Part shown: piece by piece, positions 18,060-25,098 of the stretch | Position numbering within the stretch: the first letter of the stretch is position 1 | How the letters are laid out: every line of letters starts with the position of its first letter | Source of the DNA: Bacteroidales bacterium | GTDB taxonomy: Bacteria; Bacteroidota; Bacteroidia; Bacteroidales; UBA932 | Direction of reading: 5' to 3' | Assembly (NCBI GenBank): GCA_021443665.1 | Contig: JABUTN010000004.1 | Coordinates: 92,337-127,858 of the forward strand | DNA: 35,522 nucleotides | Notes under the pieces: model-generated | What the model was told of the DNA's origin: nothing | What the model saw: only the letters and a program-made list of their open reading frames with translations | Databases searched by the model: none | Translations under genes and position numbers: made by a program

Positions 18060-19173
18060 ACCTGTCCAAAAGCTCCGCGGCGGCGCTGAACGAGTCAATA
18101 GTGCCGTCAAGCACTGCCTTCTCGTATTCGGGCAGCAGCACTGAAATGGCATCGTTCTCGTAGAAACTGTCTTTTATGGCATTGTTGATGCTCTCGTACA
18201 TCCAGTACATGGACTGCTCGTGGCGGCGTTGGCTGTAATATCCGTTGCCGCGCACCAGGTCGAAGTACTCGTTGATTTTGGCGTAAATATCCTCAAGTCC
18301 GATTCTCTCTATGCTTGAGCAGGTCAGCGAGGTGGGCTGCCAGCCAGAAGGAGTGGGAGGGAAAAGTTGGAGAGCGCTCTTGTACAAGCCGCTTGACACC
18401 TTTGCCTTCTCCACATTGTTTCCGTCAGCCTTGTTCACGGCAATCAGGTCGGACATTTCCATAATGCCTCGTTTGATGCCCTGCAGACCGTCGCCCGCTC
18501 CGGTAATCAGCACGAGCAGGAAGAAATCCGTCATCGAGTGGACGGCCGTTTCGCTCTGGCCCACACCCACCGTTTCCACGAGGATGTAATCGTAACCCGC
18601 CGTCTCGCATATCAGGATGCTCTCCCTGGTCTTGCGGGCCACGCCGCCGAGCGAACCTGCGCTCGGGCTAGGGCGGATGAAGGCGTTCGGGTCCTTGCAT
18701 AGCGTCTCCATACGGGTTTTGTCTCCGAGGATACTGCCTCCTGTCTTCTGCGAACTCGGGTCTATGGCCAGCACCGCGAGTTTGTGTCCCTTCGAAGTCA
18801 CCAGAGAACCGAAATTCTCGATGAAGGTGCTCTTGCCGGCACCCGGGACTCCCGTGATGCCTATACGCATCGAAGAGTCTCCCCTGCCCTCCCTGAGGCA
18901 TCTGACTATCAGTTCGTGGGCCATATCCCTGTGCTCGGGCAGGGAACTCTCCACGAGGGTGATGGCCTGGGACAGAACCACACGGTCGCCTTTGAGTATG
19001 CCCTCCATATACTCGTCTATGCTCAGCAGCCTTTTGCGTTTGCGTGGCACGAAGAAGGGATTTACGGAAGGCAGGACATTTACGCCCTCATTTATCTGGA
19101 GCGCGGAGTCGCCGTGGTGGTAATCGGGGAAGAAATCCCCCTGATGATGGTCATTATTGTGCTGTGTATCCAT
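18043..19173 (-). CDS. meaB: Methylmalonyl-CoA mutase-associated GTPase MeaB
   Basis: A 376-residue G3E GTPase that escorts the adenosylcobalamin cofactor into methylmalonyl-CoA mutase and protects the enzyme. It has GVPGAGKST at residues 108-116 (Walker A), the MeaB-specific VETVGVGQSE switch, and the base-recognition VNKADG. Family residues IDPSSQKTGGSILGDKTRM are intact. The C-terminus has the usual dimerisation helices. The first 48 residues are an added polar tail rich in His, Asn and Asp (NNDHH, YHHGD), not part of the GTPase fold. I chose the ATG at 19173, two bases after the DUF1573 gene, because the frame further upstream overlaps that gene. The mutase subunits are not in the window. 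The next gene downstream is a metal transporter. Confidence 0.92.
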   Translation of the reverse strand: MDTQHNNDHHQGDFFPDYHHGDSALQINEGVNVLPSVNPFFVPRKRKRLLSIDEYMEGILKGDRVVLSQAITLVESSLPEHRDMAHELIVRCLREGRGDSSMRIGITGVPGAGKSTFIENFGSLVTSKGHKLAVLAIDPSSQKTGGSILGDKTRMETLCKDPNAFIRPSPSAGSLGGVARKTRESILICETAGYDYILVETVGVGQSETAVHSMTDFFLLVLITGAGDGLQGIKRGIMEMSDLIAVNKADGNNVEKAKVSSGLYKSALQLFPPTPSGWQPTSLTCSSIERIGLEDIYAKINEYFDLVRGNGYYSQRRHEQSMYWMYESINNAIKDSFYENDAISVLLPEYEKAVLDGTIDSFSAAAELLDRYASAR

Positions 19174-19175
19174 TT

Positions 19176-20264
19176 CTATTTGATTGTAGCGGTAATGAAC
19201 AGGTTCACCAGGCCCCGCGAAGGAGCGTTGGTCACCAGTGTAAGGATATTGAGATATTCGGAATCGGCCTCTGCTGTGGCCCTCCACTTCACTTTTATGA
19301 CAGCCTTTTCGCCCGAAGCCACCTTGGAGGGAGCCTCCACAGTCACTATGTCACCCTCTGGGCTGCCGTCTATCTTGTAGAGCAGCAAGTCCTGACGGCC
19401 GATGTTCTTCAACTCGAACACTGCCGTATTCACGCTGCCGCGCTTCACGTCGCCGCAGTGGAAGGATGAGCGCTCGAGTGATATCTGCGGGGCGTTGGCC
19501 CTTGCCTCTTCGCTCAGGGAACTGAAATCCTCCTTTACAAGCACCTTGAGGCTGAGGCTACCGGGACATTCGCTGCCGTTTGCCGACATCACGGCCTCCA
19601 ACTGCTGACGGCCCCAGGCCTTCCCGGCGGCCGCCTTGGTGTCGTAGGAACATACCAGCGTTCCCTTGGAACGGGCGGGCAGGGGGTTGGGCTCCACCTT
19701 CACTGAAAGTCCGGGAGCAAGGCTGGAGAAGTTGACTTCGGCATCCTTGCGGCCCAGATTGGCGATTTCGAAACTGGCGGTCACGGCCTGTCCCTGGTCG
19801 AGCTGCCCGAAATTGAGCGGCTCCTCACGCAGGGCGAGCACTCCGTGGGCCTTGGGGAAGAGTTCCTCAAGGGATTTCTGCTTCTCGTGGACATTGCCCT
19901 TGATGTAGAGGCGCACGGGCTGGCTGAGCGAGGCCACATAGACGGTGATGGTCTTGTCAAAGGGATAGGGCCCCTGATCGTTGCGGTAGGTCACCTTTAT
20001 CTTGCCGCTTTCGCCCGGACGAAGGGGGGCCGCAGGCCACAGGGGCTCTGTGCATCCACAGGAGGAAATGGCCTTGTGGACCACTATGGGCTTGTTGCTG
20101 ATATTGGTGAAGGTGAACTCGCATTTCTGGGGACCGTCGCTCAGGAGGATGTCGCCGAAATTGTGGATAGTCTTGTCGAATCTGACCACTCCCTCGAAAT
20201 CGGTCTGAGCCCGTGACACTATGGAGGCAAGGGCCAAAAGCATTATCAGAGCAGCTTTTTTCAT
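19176..20264 (-). CDS. DUF1573 domain secreted protein
   Basis: A 362-residue exported protein starting with a signal peptide (MKKAALIMLLALASIVSRAQ). It then has three beta-sandwich repeats of the ASH/Hydin-like kind. The first holds the DUF1573 hallmark SSCGCTEPLWP (Cys-Gly-Cys at 69-71), and repeats begin near FGDI (36), FGQLDQGQ (about 150) and CGDVKRGS (about 265). DUF1573 proteins are common in Bacteroidetes periplasms, and their function is unknown. It heads the seven-gene minus-strand run that ends with rsmG and has a TATATTTG box 23 bases upstream. I chose the ATG at 20264. A longer frame runs 55 codons further into the divergent peptidase gene and has no signal peptide. Confidence 0.88.
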   Translation of the reverse strand: MKKAALIMLLALASIVSRAQTDFEGVVRFDKTIHNFGDILLSDGPQKCEFTFTNISNKPIVVHKAISSCGCTEPLWPAAPLRPGESGKIKVTYRNDQGPYPFDKTITVYVASLSQPVRLYIKGNVHEKQKSLEELFPKAHGVLALREEPLNFGQLDQGQAVTASFEIANLGRKDAEVNFSSLAPGLSVKVEPNPLPARSKGTLVCSYDTKAAAGKAWGRQQLEAVMSANGSECPGSLSLKVLVKEDFSSLSEEARANAPQISLERSSFHCGDVKRGSVNTAVFELKNIGRQDLLLYKIDGSPEGDIVTVEAPSKVASGEKAVIKVKWRATAEADSEYLNILTLVTNAPSRGLVNLFITATIK

Positions 20265-20287
20265 AATTTTGGATATGAATTGAAAAA

Positions 20288-20295
20288 CAAATATA
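20288..20295 (-). promoter_or_regulatory. Promoter -7 box of the DUF1573-meaB-polA-rsmG run
   Basis: The minus strand reads TATATTTG 23 bases before the DUF1573 ATG. No convincing TTTG is seen at -33. It is the only promoter-like site I see for a seven-gene run without longer gaps. It faces the box at 20306-20313 across 10 bases, so the two promoters overlap and may compete for RNA polymerase. Confidence 0.55.
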
Positions 20296-20305
20296 CATAA
20301 AATTC

Positions 20306-20313
20306 TATATTTG
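20306..20313 (+). promoter_or_regulatory. Promoter -7 box of the large M16 peptidase gene, nearly touching the ATG
   Basis: TATATTTG is followed by only six bases before the ATG at 20320. Initiation at the usual distance past this box would give a transcript with almost no leader. A weak TTG lies 23 bases upstream (20280-20282). Confidence 0.5.
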
Positions 20314-20319
20314 CGCGTT

Positions 20320-23229
20320 ATGAAACACTTATTATTGAAAGCCAGTCTGATTCTGGCCCTTATTATGGCAGCGGCAAGCTGCGGCAACAAGTATGAGAGT
20401 GTCAAGGGAGACCCCACCGGCACCCGCATCTACACACTCAAAAACGGACTCAAAGTCTATTGCAATGTGAACAAGGACGAGCCCCGCATCCAGGCATACA
20501 TCCCCGTTAGGGTGGGCGGCAAAAACGATCCCTTCGAGACCACCGGCCTTTCACACTATATGGAACACATCATGTTCAAGGGCACAAACCACTTCGGCAC
20601 CAAGGATTTTGAAGCCGAGAAGCCTATGTTGGACGAGATAGAGAGGCTCTTCGAGGTATATCGCAAGACCACCGACCCCGACAAGCGCACTGCCCTCTAC
20701 CACGAAATCGACTCCATCAGTTATGAGGCCTCCAAACTGTTCATTCCCAACGAATACGACAAACTGATGGCCCAGATAGGGGCAAAGGCGGTCAACGCCT
20801 ACACCGGATATGACGAGACGGTTTATCACGAGAACATTCCCTCCAACCAGCTCGAGACCTGGCTCAAGATTCAGGCTGACCGTTTCCAGAATATGACCAT
20901 ACGCGGTTTCCACACAGAACTTGAAACCGTCTATGAGGAGTTCAACATGAGTCTGACAAACGATATGGGAAAGTGCTTCGACACTCTTCTCAACTGCCTG
21001 TTCAAGAACCATCCCTACGGCCGCCAGACCATCCTTGGCACCCAGGAATGTCTCAAGAATCCCTCCATCACAAACATTTACAAACATTTCCACGACTGGT
21101 ATGTACCCAACAATATGGCCATCTGCCTTTCCGGAGACTTCGACCCCGACCGGGCAGTGAAACTTGTGGAGAAATACTGGGGAGAGATGAAGCCCAAGAA
21201 AGACCTCGCCAAGATGTCCTTTGAAAAGGAGGCGCCCATCACCGCCCCCATCGTTCGTGAGGTATGGGGTCAGGAGTCACCCCTGGCCATTATCGGCTTC
21301 CGCGCCCCCGCAGCCAGCGACCCCGACATCGTGAAGATTTCAATGATAAGTTCCCTGCTCAGCAATGGCGAGGTCGGCCTGATTGACGTCAACCTCAACC
21401 AGTCCCAGAAGGTGCTCGGTGCAGGCGCAGGCAACTATGCTCTCGATGACTACGGCATCTTCCTGTTCCAGGTTTATCCCAAGGAGGGCCAGAGCCTCGA
21501 AGAGGCCAAAGACCTGCTGCTCGGACAGATAGAACTCCTCAAAAGGGGTGAGTTTGACGAGCAGTTGCTCAAGGGAGTGATCGCCAACGAGAAACTTCAG
21601 GAGGCCGAGGCCATCACCTCCTCAGAGGCTATGGTCAGCACTATGGTGGACGCTTTCGTTCTCCACAGGGACTGGAAGGATGTCATAGGCGAAACTGACG
21701 CCCTCGCCAAACTCACCAAAGACGATATTGTAGCCTATGCGAACCAACTTTTCGCTGACAACTACGCCCTCATCTACAAACGCCAGGGTGAGGACCCCTT
21801 CCCCGTTGCCAAAATCACCAAGCCCTCCATCACCCCCATCCAGACCAACCGTGACGAGGTGAGCGACTTCCTCACCGAAATCAAGAACACTGAGGTCGCC
21901 CCCATTGAGCCCGTGTTCGTGGACTACGGCAAGGACCTTACAAAGGCGCAGACCAAAGCCGGCCTGCCCGTGCTCTACAAGAAGAACGAGCAGAACGGAG
22001 TGTTTGACCTGACCTACTATTTCGATATGGGCAGGGACGGGGACAAAGCCATCAGCCTTGCGTCCAACTATTGGGACTATCTCGGAACTGCAAGTATGAG
22101 CAACGAGCAGATCAAGAGGGCCTTCTACGACCTGGCCTGCTCCTGCTCCTTGACTTGCAACAGCAACAGCATCTATTTCAGCATCAGCGGCCTGGCTGAG
22201 AATATGGAAGCGGCTATGGACATAGCCGAGGCCTGGATTGCCGGATGCGTGCCCTCCGAGGAGGTGCTTGCCAACCTGGTCAGCGACGAACTGCTTGAGC
22301 GCAGGATGGCCAAGGCCCAGCAAAGGGCATGCTTCAACTACCTCAACCAATACGCCGTTTACGGCAAAGATTCCCAAGCTTTCAACATCCTGAGCGAGAA
22401 GGAGTTGAAAGTCCTAAAGGGGACAGACCTCACTGAGCGCCTCCACTCGCTCTTCGGTTACGAGCACACCGTGCTGTATTACGGCCCCGCCGACTGCGAG
22501 GAACTGATTGCCACAGTGGATGCCCGTCACAAGACTCCCGCCACACTCAAGGCTCCCCTCAAAGGCATTGACCGCAATGCGATTGTGACCACGGAGAGTA
22601 AGGTGCTGCTCGCCCCCTACGACTCCAAGCAGATTTATATGGGCAGCGTTTATTCCCCCGACCTCAAATACAAGCCCGAACTGATTCCCGTAATCAGCAT
22701 GTACAACGAATACTTCGGCGGCGGTATGAACGGCATCGTGTTCCAGGAGATGCGTGAGGCCCGCGGTCTTGCCTACTCGGCTCAAGCCCGCTATTCCGTT
22801 CCGGCCTACAAGGACAAAACCTTCGGTTTCACCACCTTCATCGCCACGCAGAACGACAAGATGATGGACGCCGTGAACGCCTTCGACGAGATCATCAACG
22901 ACATGCCCGAGTCTGAGGCGGCCTTCGGCATCGCAAAGGAATCCCTCCTGGGCAAGATCCGCACCACCCGCACCATCAAGAGCGATGTTCTGACAAGTTA
23001 CATCTCCGCACAGCGCCTCGGCCTTAACTACGACATCAATGCCCTCGTTTACGAGAAGGCCCTGGATATGACGCTTCAGGACATCATCGCCTTCCAGCAG
23101 GAATACATCAAGGACAAGCCCGCCGTCACCTATATCCTCGGAGACGGCAACGACCTCAACCTGAAGGACCTTGAGGCCAAGAAGGGCAAAATCACCCGCC
23201 TGAGCCTGTCCGACATTTTTGGATTCTAA
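20320..23229 (+). CDS. M16 family zinc metallopeptidase, lipoprotein (two-lobed)
   Basis: A 969-residue peptidase of the pitrilysin/insulinase clan. The N-terminus is a lipoprotein signal ending in AASC (Cys21), so it should be anchored on the periplasmic side of a membrane. The inverted zinc motif HYMEH is at residues 79-83 and the downstream glutamate is at about 206-207 (ETVYEE). An insertion rich in charged residues (about 95-150) lies between them. Two M16 halves follow, and the second (from about residue 545) lacks a zinc motif but has the R/Y-type FQEMREARGLAYSAQARYS stretch. Such proteases degrade peptides in the periplasm. I chose the ATG at 20320 since it begins the signal peptide. 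A second, much shorter M16 gene lies at 25753. Confidence 0.93.
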   Translation: MKHLLLKASLILALIMAAASCGNKYESVKGDPTGTRIYTLKNGLKVYCNVNKDEPRIQAYIPVRVGGKNDPFETTGLSHYMEHIMFKGTNHFGTKDFEAEKPMLDEIERLFEVYRKTTDPDKRTALYHEIDSISYEASKLFIPNEYDKLMAQIGAKAVNAYTGYDETVYHENIPSNQLETWLKIQADRFQNMTIRGFHTELETVYEEFNMSLTNDMGKCFDTLLNCLFKNHPYGRQTILGTQECLKNPSITNIYKHFHDWYVPNNMAICLSGDFDPDRAVKLVEKYWGEMKPKKDLAKMSFEKEAPITAPIVREVWGQESPLAIIGFRAPAASDPDIVKISMISSLLSNGEVGLIDVNLNQSQKVLGAGAGNYALDDYGIFLFQVYPKEGQSLEEAKDLLLGQIELLKRGEFDEQLLKGVIANEKLQEAEAITSSEAMVSTMVDAFVLHRDWKDVIGETDALAKLTKDDIVAYANQLFADNYALIYKRQGEDPFPVAKITKPSITPIQTNRDEVSDFLTEIKNTEVAPIEPVFVDYGKDLTKAQTKAGLPVLYKKNEQNGVFDLTYYFDMGRDGDKAISLASNYWDYLGTASMSNEQIKRAFYDLACSCSLTCNSNSIYFSISGLAENMEAAMDIAEAWIAGCVPSEEVLANLVSDELLERRMAKAQQRACFNYLNQYAVYGKDSQAFNILSEKELKVLKGTDLTERLHSLFGYEHTVLYYGPADCEELIATVDARHKTPATLKAPLKGIDRNAIVTTESKVLLAPYDSKQIYMGSVYSPDLKYKPELIPVISMYNEYFGGGMNGIVFQEMREARGLAYSAQARYSVPAYKDKTFGFTTFIATQNDKMMDAVNAFDEIINDMPESEAAFGIAKESLLGKIRTTRTIKSDVLTSYISAQRLGLNYDINALVYEKALDMTLQDIIAFQQEYIKDKPAVTYILGDGNDLNLKDLEAKKGKITRLSLSDIFGF

Positions 23230-23249
23230 AATAAATCTTGTTATATTTG
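23218..23249 (+). promoter_or_regulatory. Promoter of the ferredoxin gene
   Basis: TTTG (23218-23221), 20-base spacer, TATATTTG (23242-23249): a full Bacteroidetes promoter match. The -33 element lies within the last codons of the M16 gene, and the leader to the ATG at 23281 would be about 28 bases. The ferredoxin can therefore be expressed independently of the peptidase. Confidence 0.78.
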
Positions 23250-23280
23250 CATTTGTTATTAACCAATTCAATTCAAAACC

Positions 23281-23454
23281 ATGGCACATAAAATTAATCC
23301 TGACGCTTGTGTGGCCTGTGGTTCTTGCATCGACGAATGTCCAGTTGGAGCGATTTCAGCCGGCGACGTTTATGTGATAGACCCCGATGCCTGTGCTGAT
23401 TGCGGCACCTGCGTGGACGCTTGCCCCAACGGAGCCATCGCTCCCGCAGAGTAG
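23281..23454 (+). CDS. 2[4Fe-4S] ferredoxin
   Basis: A 57-residue low-potential electron carrier of the clostridial type. Two CxxCxxCxxxCP motifs are seen: Cys10, 13, 16, 20 (CVACGSCIDECP) and Cys38, 41, 44, 48 (CADCGTCVDACP), separated by a short strand. The symmetrical design and acidic composition are the hallmarks of the family, and the protein is cytosolic. The length matches the usual 55-60 residues. It has its own promoter and an intrinsic terminator 28 bases past the stop codon, so it is a one-gene unit. The physiological partner is not evident from neighbours. Confidence 0.96.
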   Translation: MAHKINPDACVACGSCIDECPVGAISAGDVYVIDPDACADCGTCVDACPNGAIAPAE

Positions 23455-23481
23455 CCTTCCGCTTTGACTACACAACACTAC

Positions 23482-23514
23482 AGACGCCCGCCCTTTCGCA
23501 GGCGTCTTTTTTTT
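23482..23514 (+). terminator. Intrinsic terminator of the ferredoxin gene
   Basis: AGACGCC (23482-23488) pairs with GGCGTCT (23501-23507) around a 12-base loop. The transcript then enters a run of T from the stem end to 23514. The T-run lies in the spacer of the next gene's promoter, whose box starts at 23517. Confidence 0.88.
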
Positions 23515-23516
23515 CT

Positions 23517-23524
23517 TACATTTG
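23517..23524 (+). promoter_or_regulatory. Promoter -7 box of the YfcC-type transporter, nearly touching the ATG
   Basis: TACATTTG fits TAnnTTTG and ends four bases before the ATG at 23529. At the -33 position there is only TTTC (23494-23497), inside the terminator loop. If used, this promoter would give a leaderless or almost leaderless mRNA. Confidence 0.5.
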
Positions 23525-23528
23525 CCCT

Positions 23529-24866
23529 ATGAAGCGATTCCCCGACACCTATGTCATCATCAGCGCCCTGATACTGTTGTGCGCAGTCTGCACCTGGGCA
23601 GTACCCGGCGCCGTTCCCCAGACCTGGCAGATATTCACGGCCCTTTATGAAGGCTTCGTGCGCCAGGCCGGCATCATAGTGTTCATACTCATCATCGGGG
23701 GAAGTTTCGCTCTCGTGAACGAATCCAAGGCGATTGAAGCCGGCATTGCAGCCTTCCTGAGGGCAAGCCGGAAACTCGAACGGCACGCCTTCTTCCGCCG
23801 CCTCGGGGTCAGCAACATAGTCCTTGTTCTGACAATGCTGCTCTTCTCGGCATTCGGGGCTATCTTCGGAATGAGCGAGGAGACCATAGCCTTCATAGTG
23901 GTGCTGGTGCCCCTGGCCATCGCTATGGGCTACGACTCCATCACGGGAGTCTGTATGGTCTATCTTGCCGCCCACGTCGGCTTTGCCGGGGCCTTCCTCA
24001 ACCCCTTCACCATAGGCATCGCCCAGGGGATGGCCGAACTGCCCCCCTTCTCCGGTATGGGCTACCGCATCATCTGCTGGATTATCCTGACCGTGGTGAT
24101 GATGGCCTTTGTGCTCAGATATGCCGCAAAAGTGAAGTGCAGTCCCGCCTCCAGCCCGATGTTCGAAGAGGACGCCCACTGGAGGGCACTCAGCCCGGAC
24201 GGGGATTTCCCGCGCATAAACGGCCGTCAGATTGCAGTGCTCTGTCTGCTGGGCCTGAGCATAGTGATGCTTGTGGTGGGCGTGGTCGTGTTCGAATGGT
24301 ATCTGCCCGAACTCTCCGCCCTCTTCCTCGTCCTGGGCCTGGCAACGGGACTGATTATGGGGCTTGGGGCGAACGATGTTTCCAGAAAGTTCATCGCGGG
24401 CACAAAGGATATACTTTCGGCCGCAATGGTGGTCGGCCTGGCCACCGGCATTGTCATCATCCTTGAGAACGGGAAAGTCCTCGACCCTATGCTCAACTCC
24501 CTCGGAAACGCCTTCAACGGCTCCGGGCCCGATGTTTCCCTGTCACTGATGTACGGGCTCCAGACCCTTATCAACCTGGCCATCCCCTCCGCCACAGCCA
24601 AGGCCGCCATCACCATCCCCATTATGGCTCCATTCTCCGACTTGATTGGCGTGTCCCGCCAGAGCATGGTGCTTGCCTTCCAGTTCGGCGACGGCTTCAC
24701 CAATATGATAACCCCCACCTCCGGCACCCTCATCGCAGTCCTCGGAATGGCCCGCATCCCCTTTGCCAAATGGGTGAAATTCATCTGGCGCTTCGTCCTC
24801 CTGCTGATAGCCCTCGGCCTCATCCTCCTGCTCTGCTCCCTCTGGCTCTCCCCCGCCGGTTATTGA
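23529..24866 (+). CDS. YfcC family integral membrane transporter
   Basis: A 445-residue membrane protein with about 11-12 helices, beginning with the family-typical FPDTYVIISALILLCAVCTWAVPG. Further conserved stretches include GMSEETIAFI, an FLNPFTIGIAQGMAELP re-entrant-like loop in the first half, and AIPSATAKAAITIPIMAPFSDLIG with FGDGFTNMITPTSGTL in the second half. This arrangement of two hairpin loops is known from the YfcC/DcuC/ion-transporter superfamily (COG1288), thought to carry dicarboxylates, amino acids or peptide-derived substrates. The exact substrate is not shown by sequence. The ATG at 23529 is chosen because the family's first conserved residues start within five codons of it. 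The longer open frame would pass through the ferredoxin gene and terminator. It ends 28 bases from the convergent small-peptide gene. Confidence 0.86.
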   Translation: MKRFPDTYVIISALILLCAVCTWAVPGAVPQTWQIFTALYEGFVRQAGIIVFILIIGGSFALVNESKAIEAGIAAFLRASRKLERHAFFRRLGVSNIVLVLTMLLFSAFGAIFGMSEETIAFIVVLVPLAIAMGYDSITGVCMVYLAAHVGFAGAFLNPFTIGIAQGMAELPPFSGMGYRIICWIILTVVMMAFVLRYAAKVKCSPASSPMFEEDAHWRALSPDGDFPRINGRQIAVLCLLGLSIVMLVVGVVVFEWYLPELSALFLVLGLATGLIMGLGANDVSRKFIAGTKDILSAAMVVGLATGIVIILENGKVLDPMLNSLGNAFNGSGPDVSLSLMYGLQTLINLAIPSATAKAAITIPIMAPFSDLIGVSRQSMVLAFQFGDGFTNMITPTSGTLIAVLGMARIPFAKWVKFIWRFVLLLIALGLILLLCSLWLSPAGY

Positions 24867-24894
24867 GCAGCCGGGTTGGAGAAGAACTTCTATA

Positions 24895-25035
24895 TTACCA
24901 ATCCACTTCCTCAATATCCTGAAGCCTGCCGCTTTTGGCAAACACTCCTTCACTTTGAATTTCGAATGTCACGAGAGCGGGTTTCTCATAACTCTCCTTT
25001 TGGGCATAGCCGGTAACTTTTTCCAAATTCTCCAT
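24895..25035 (-). CDS. Orphan 46-residue peptide with YxxP...SG pattern
   Basis: An open frame from ATG at 25035 to TAA at 24895. The peptide starts MENLEKVTGYAQKESYEKPA, continues LVTFEIQSEGVFAKSG and ends GRLQDIEEVDW. It is acidic, has no signal peptide, membrane segment or cysteine, and ends in Asp-Trp. A central Y-x-x-P, an alternating hydrophobic strand, an E-x-x-x-(F/L)-A-x-SG turn and an acidic or aromatic tail resemble short peptides that I know recur, poorly annotated, in many Bacteroidales genomes. Their function is not established. A full promoter match lies 27 bases upstream, which supports it as a real gene. It lies directly downstream of an O-methyltransferase gene (63-base gap) on the same strand. 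A small regulatory or modified peptide is possible but unproven. Confidence 0.7.
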   Translation of the reverse strand: MENLEKVTGYAQKESYEKPALVTFEIQSEGVFAKSGRLQDIEEVDW

Positions 25036-25062
25036 AATAATGAGTATTTTAGCGTCAGGTTT

Positions 25063-25094
25063 CAAAGTTAGGAACTTTCCCCAAACAATACAAA
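25063..25094 (-). promoter_or_regulatory. Promoter of the 46-residue peptide gene
   Basis: Minus-strand TTTG (25094-25091), 20-base spacer, TAACTTTG (25070-25063): a full match to the TTTG/TAnnTTTG consensus. The -33 TTTG is the end of a run of seven T that begins right after the O-methyltransferase stop codon. The leader to the ATG would be about 23 bases. Confidence 0.72.
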
Positions 25095-25098
25095 AAAA

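Noticed and set aside
20265-20429. N-terminal extension of the DUF1573 protein by 55 codons
   Set aside because: It crosses the divergent promoters and the M16 gene start. The signal peptide begins at the ATG at 20264.
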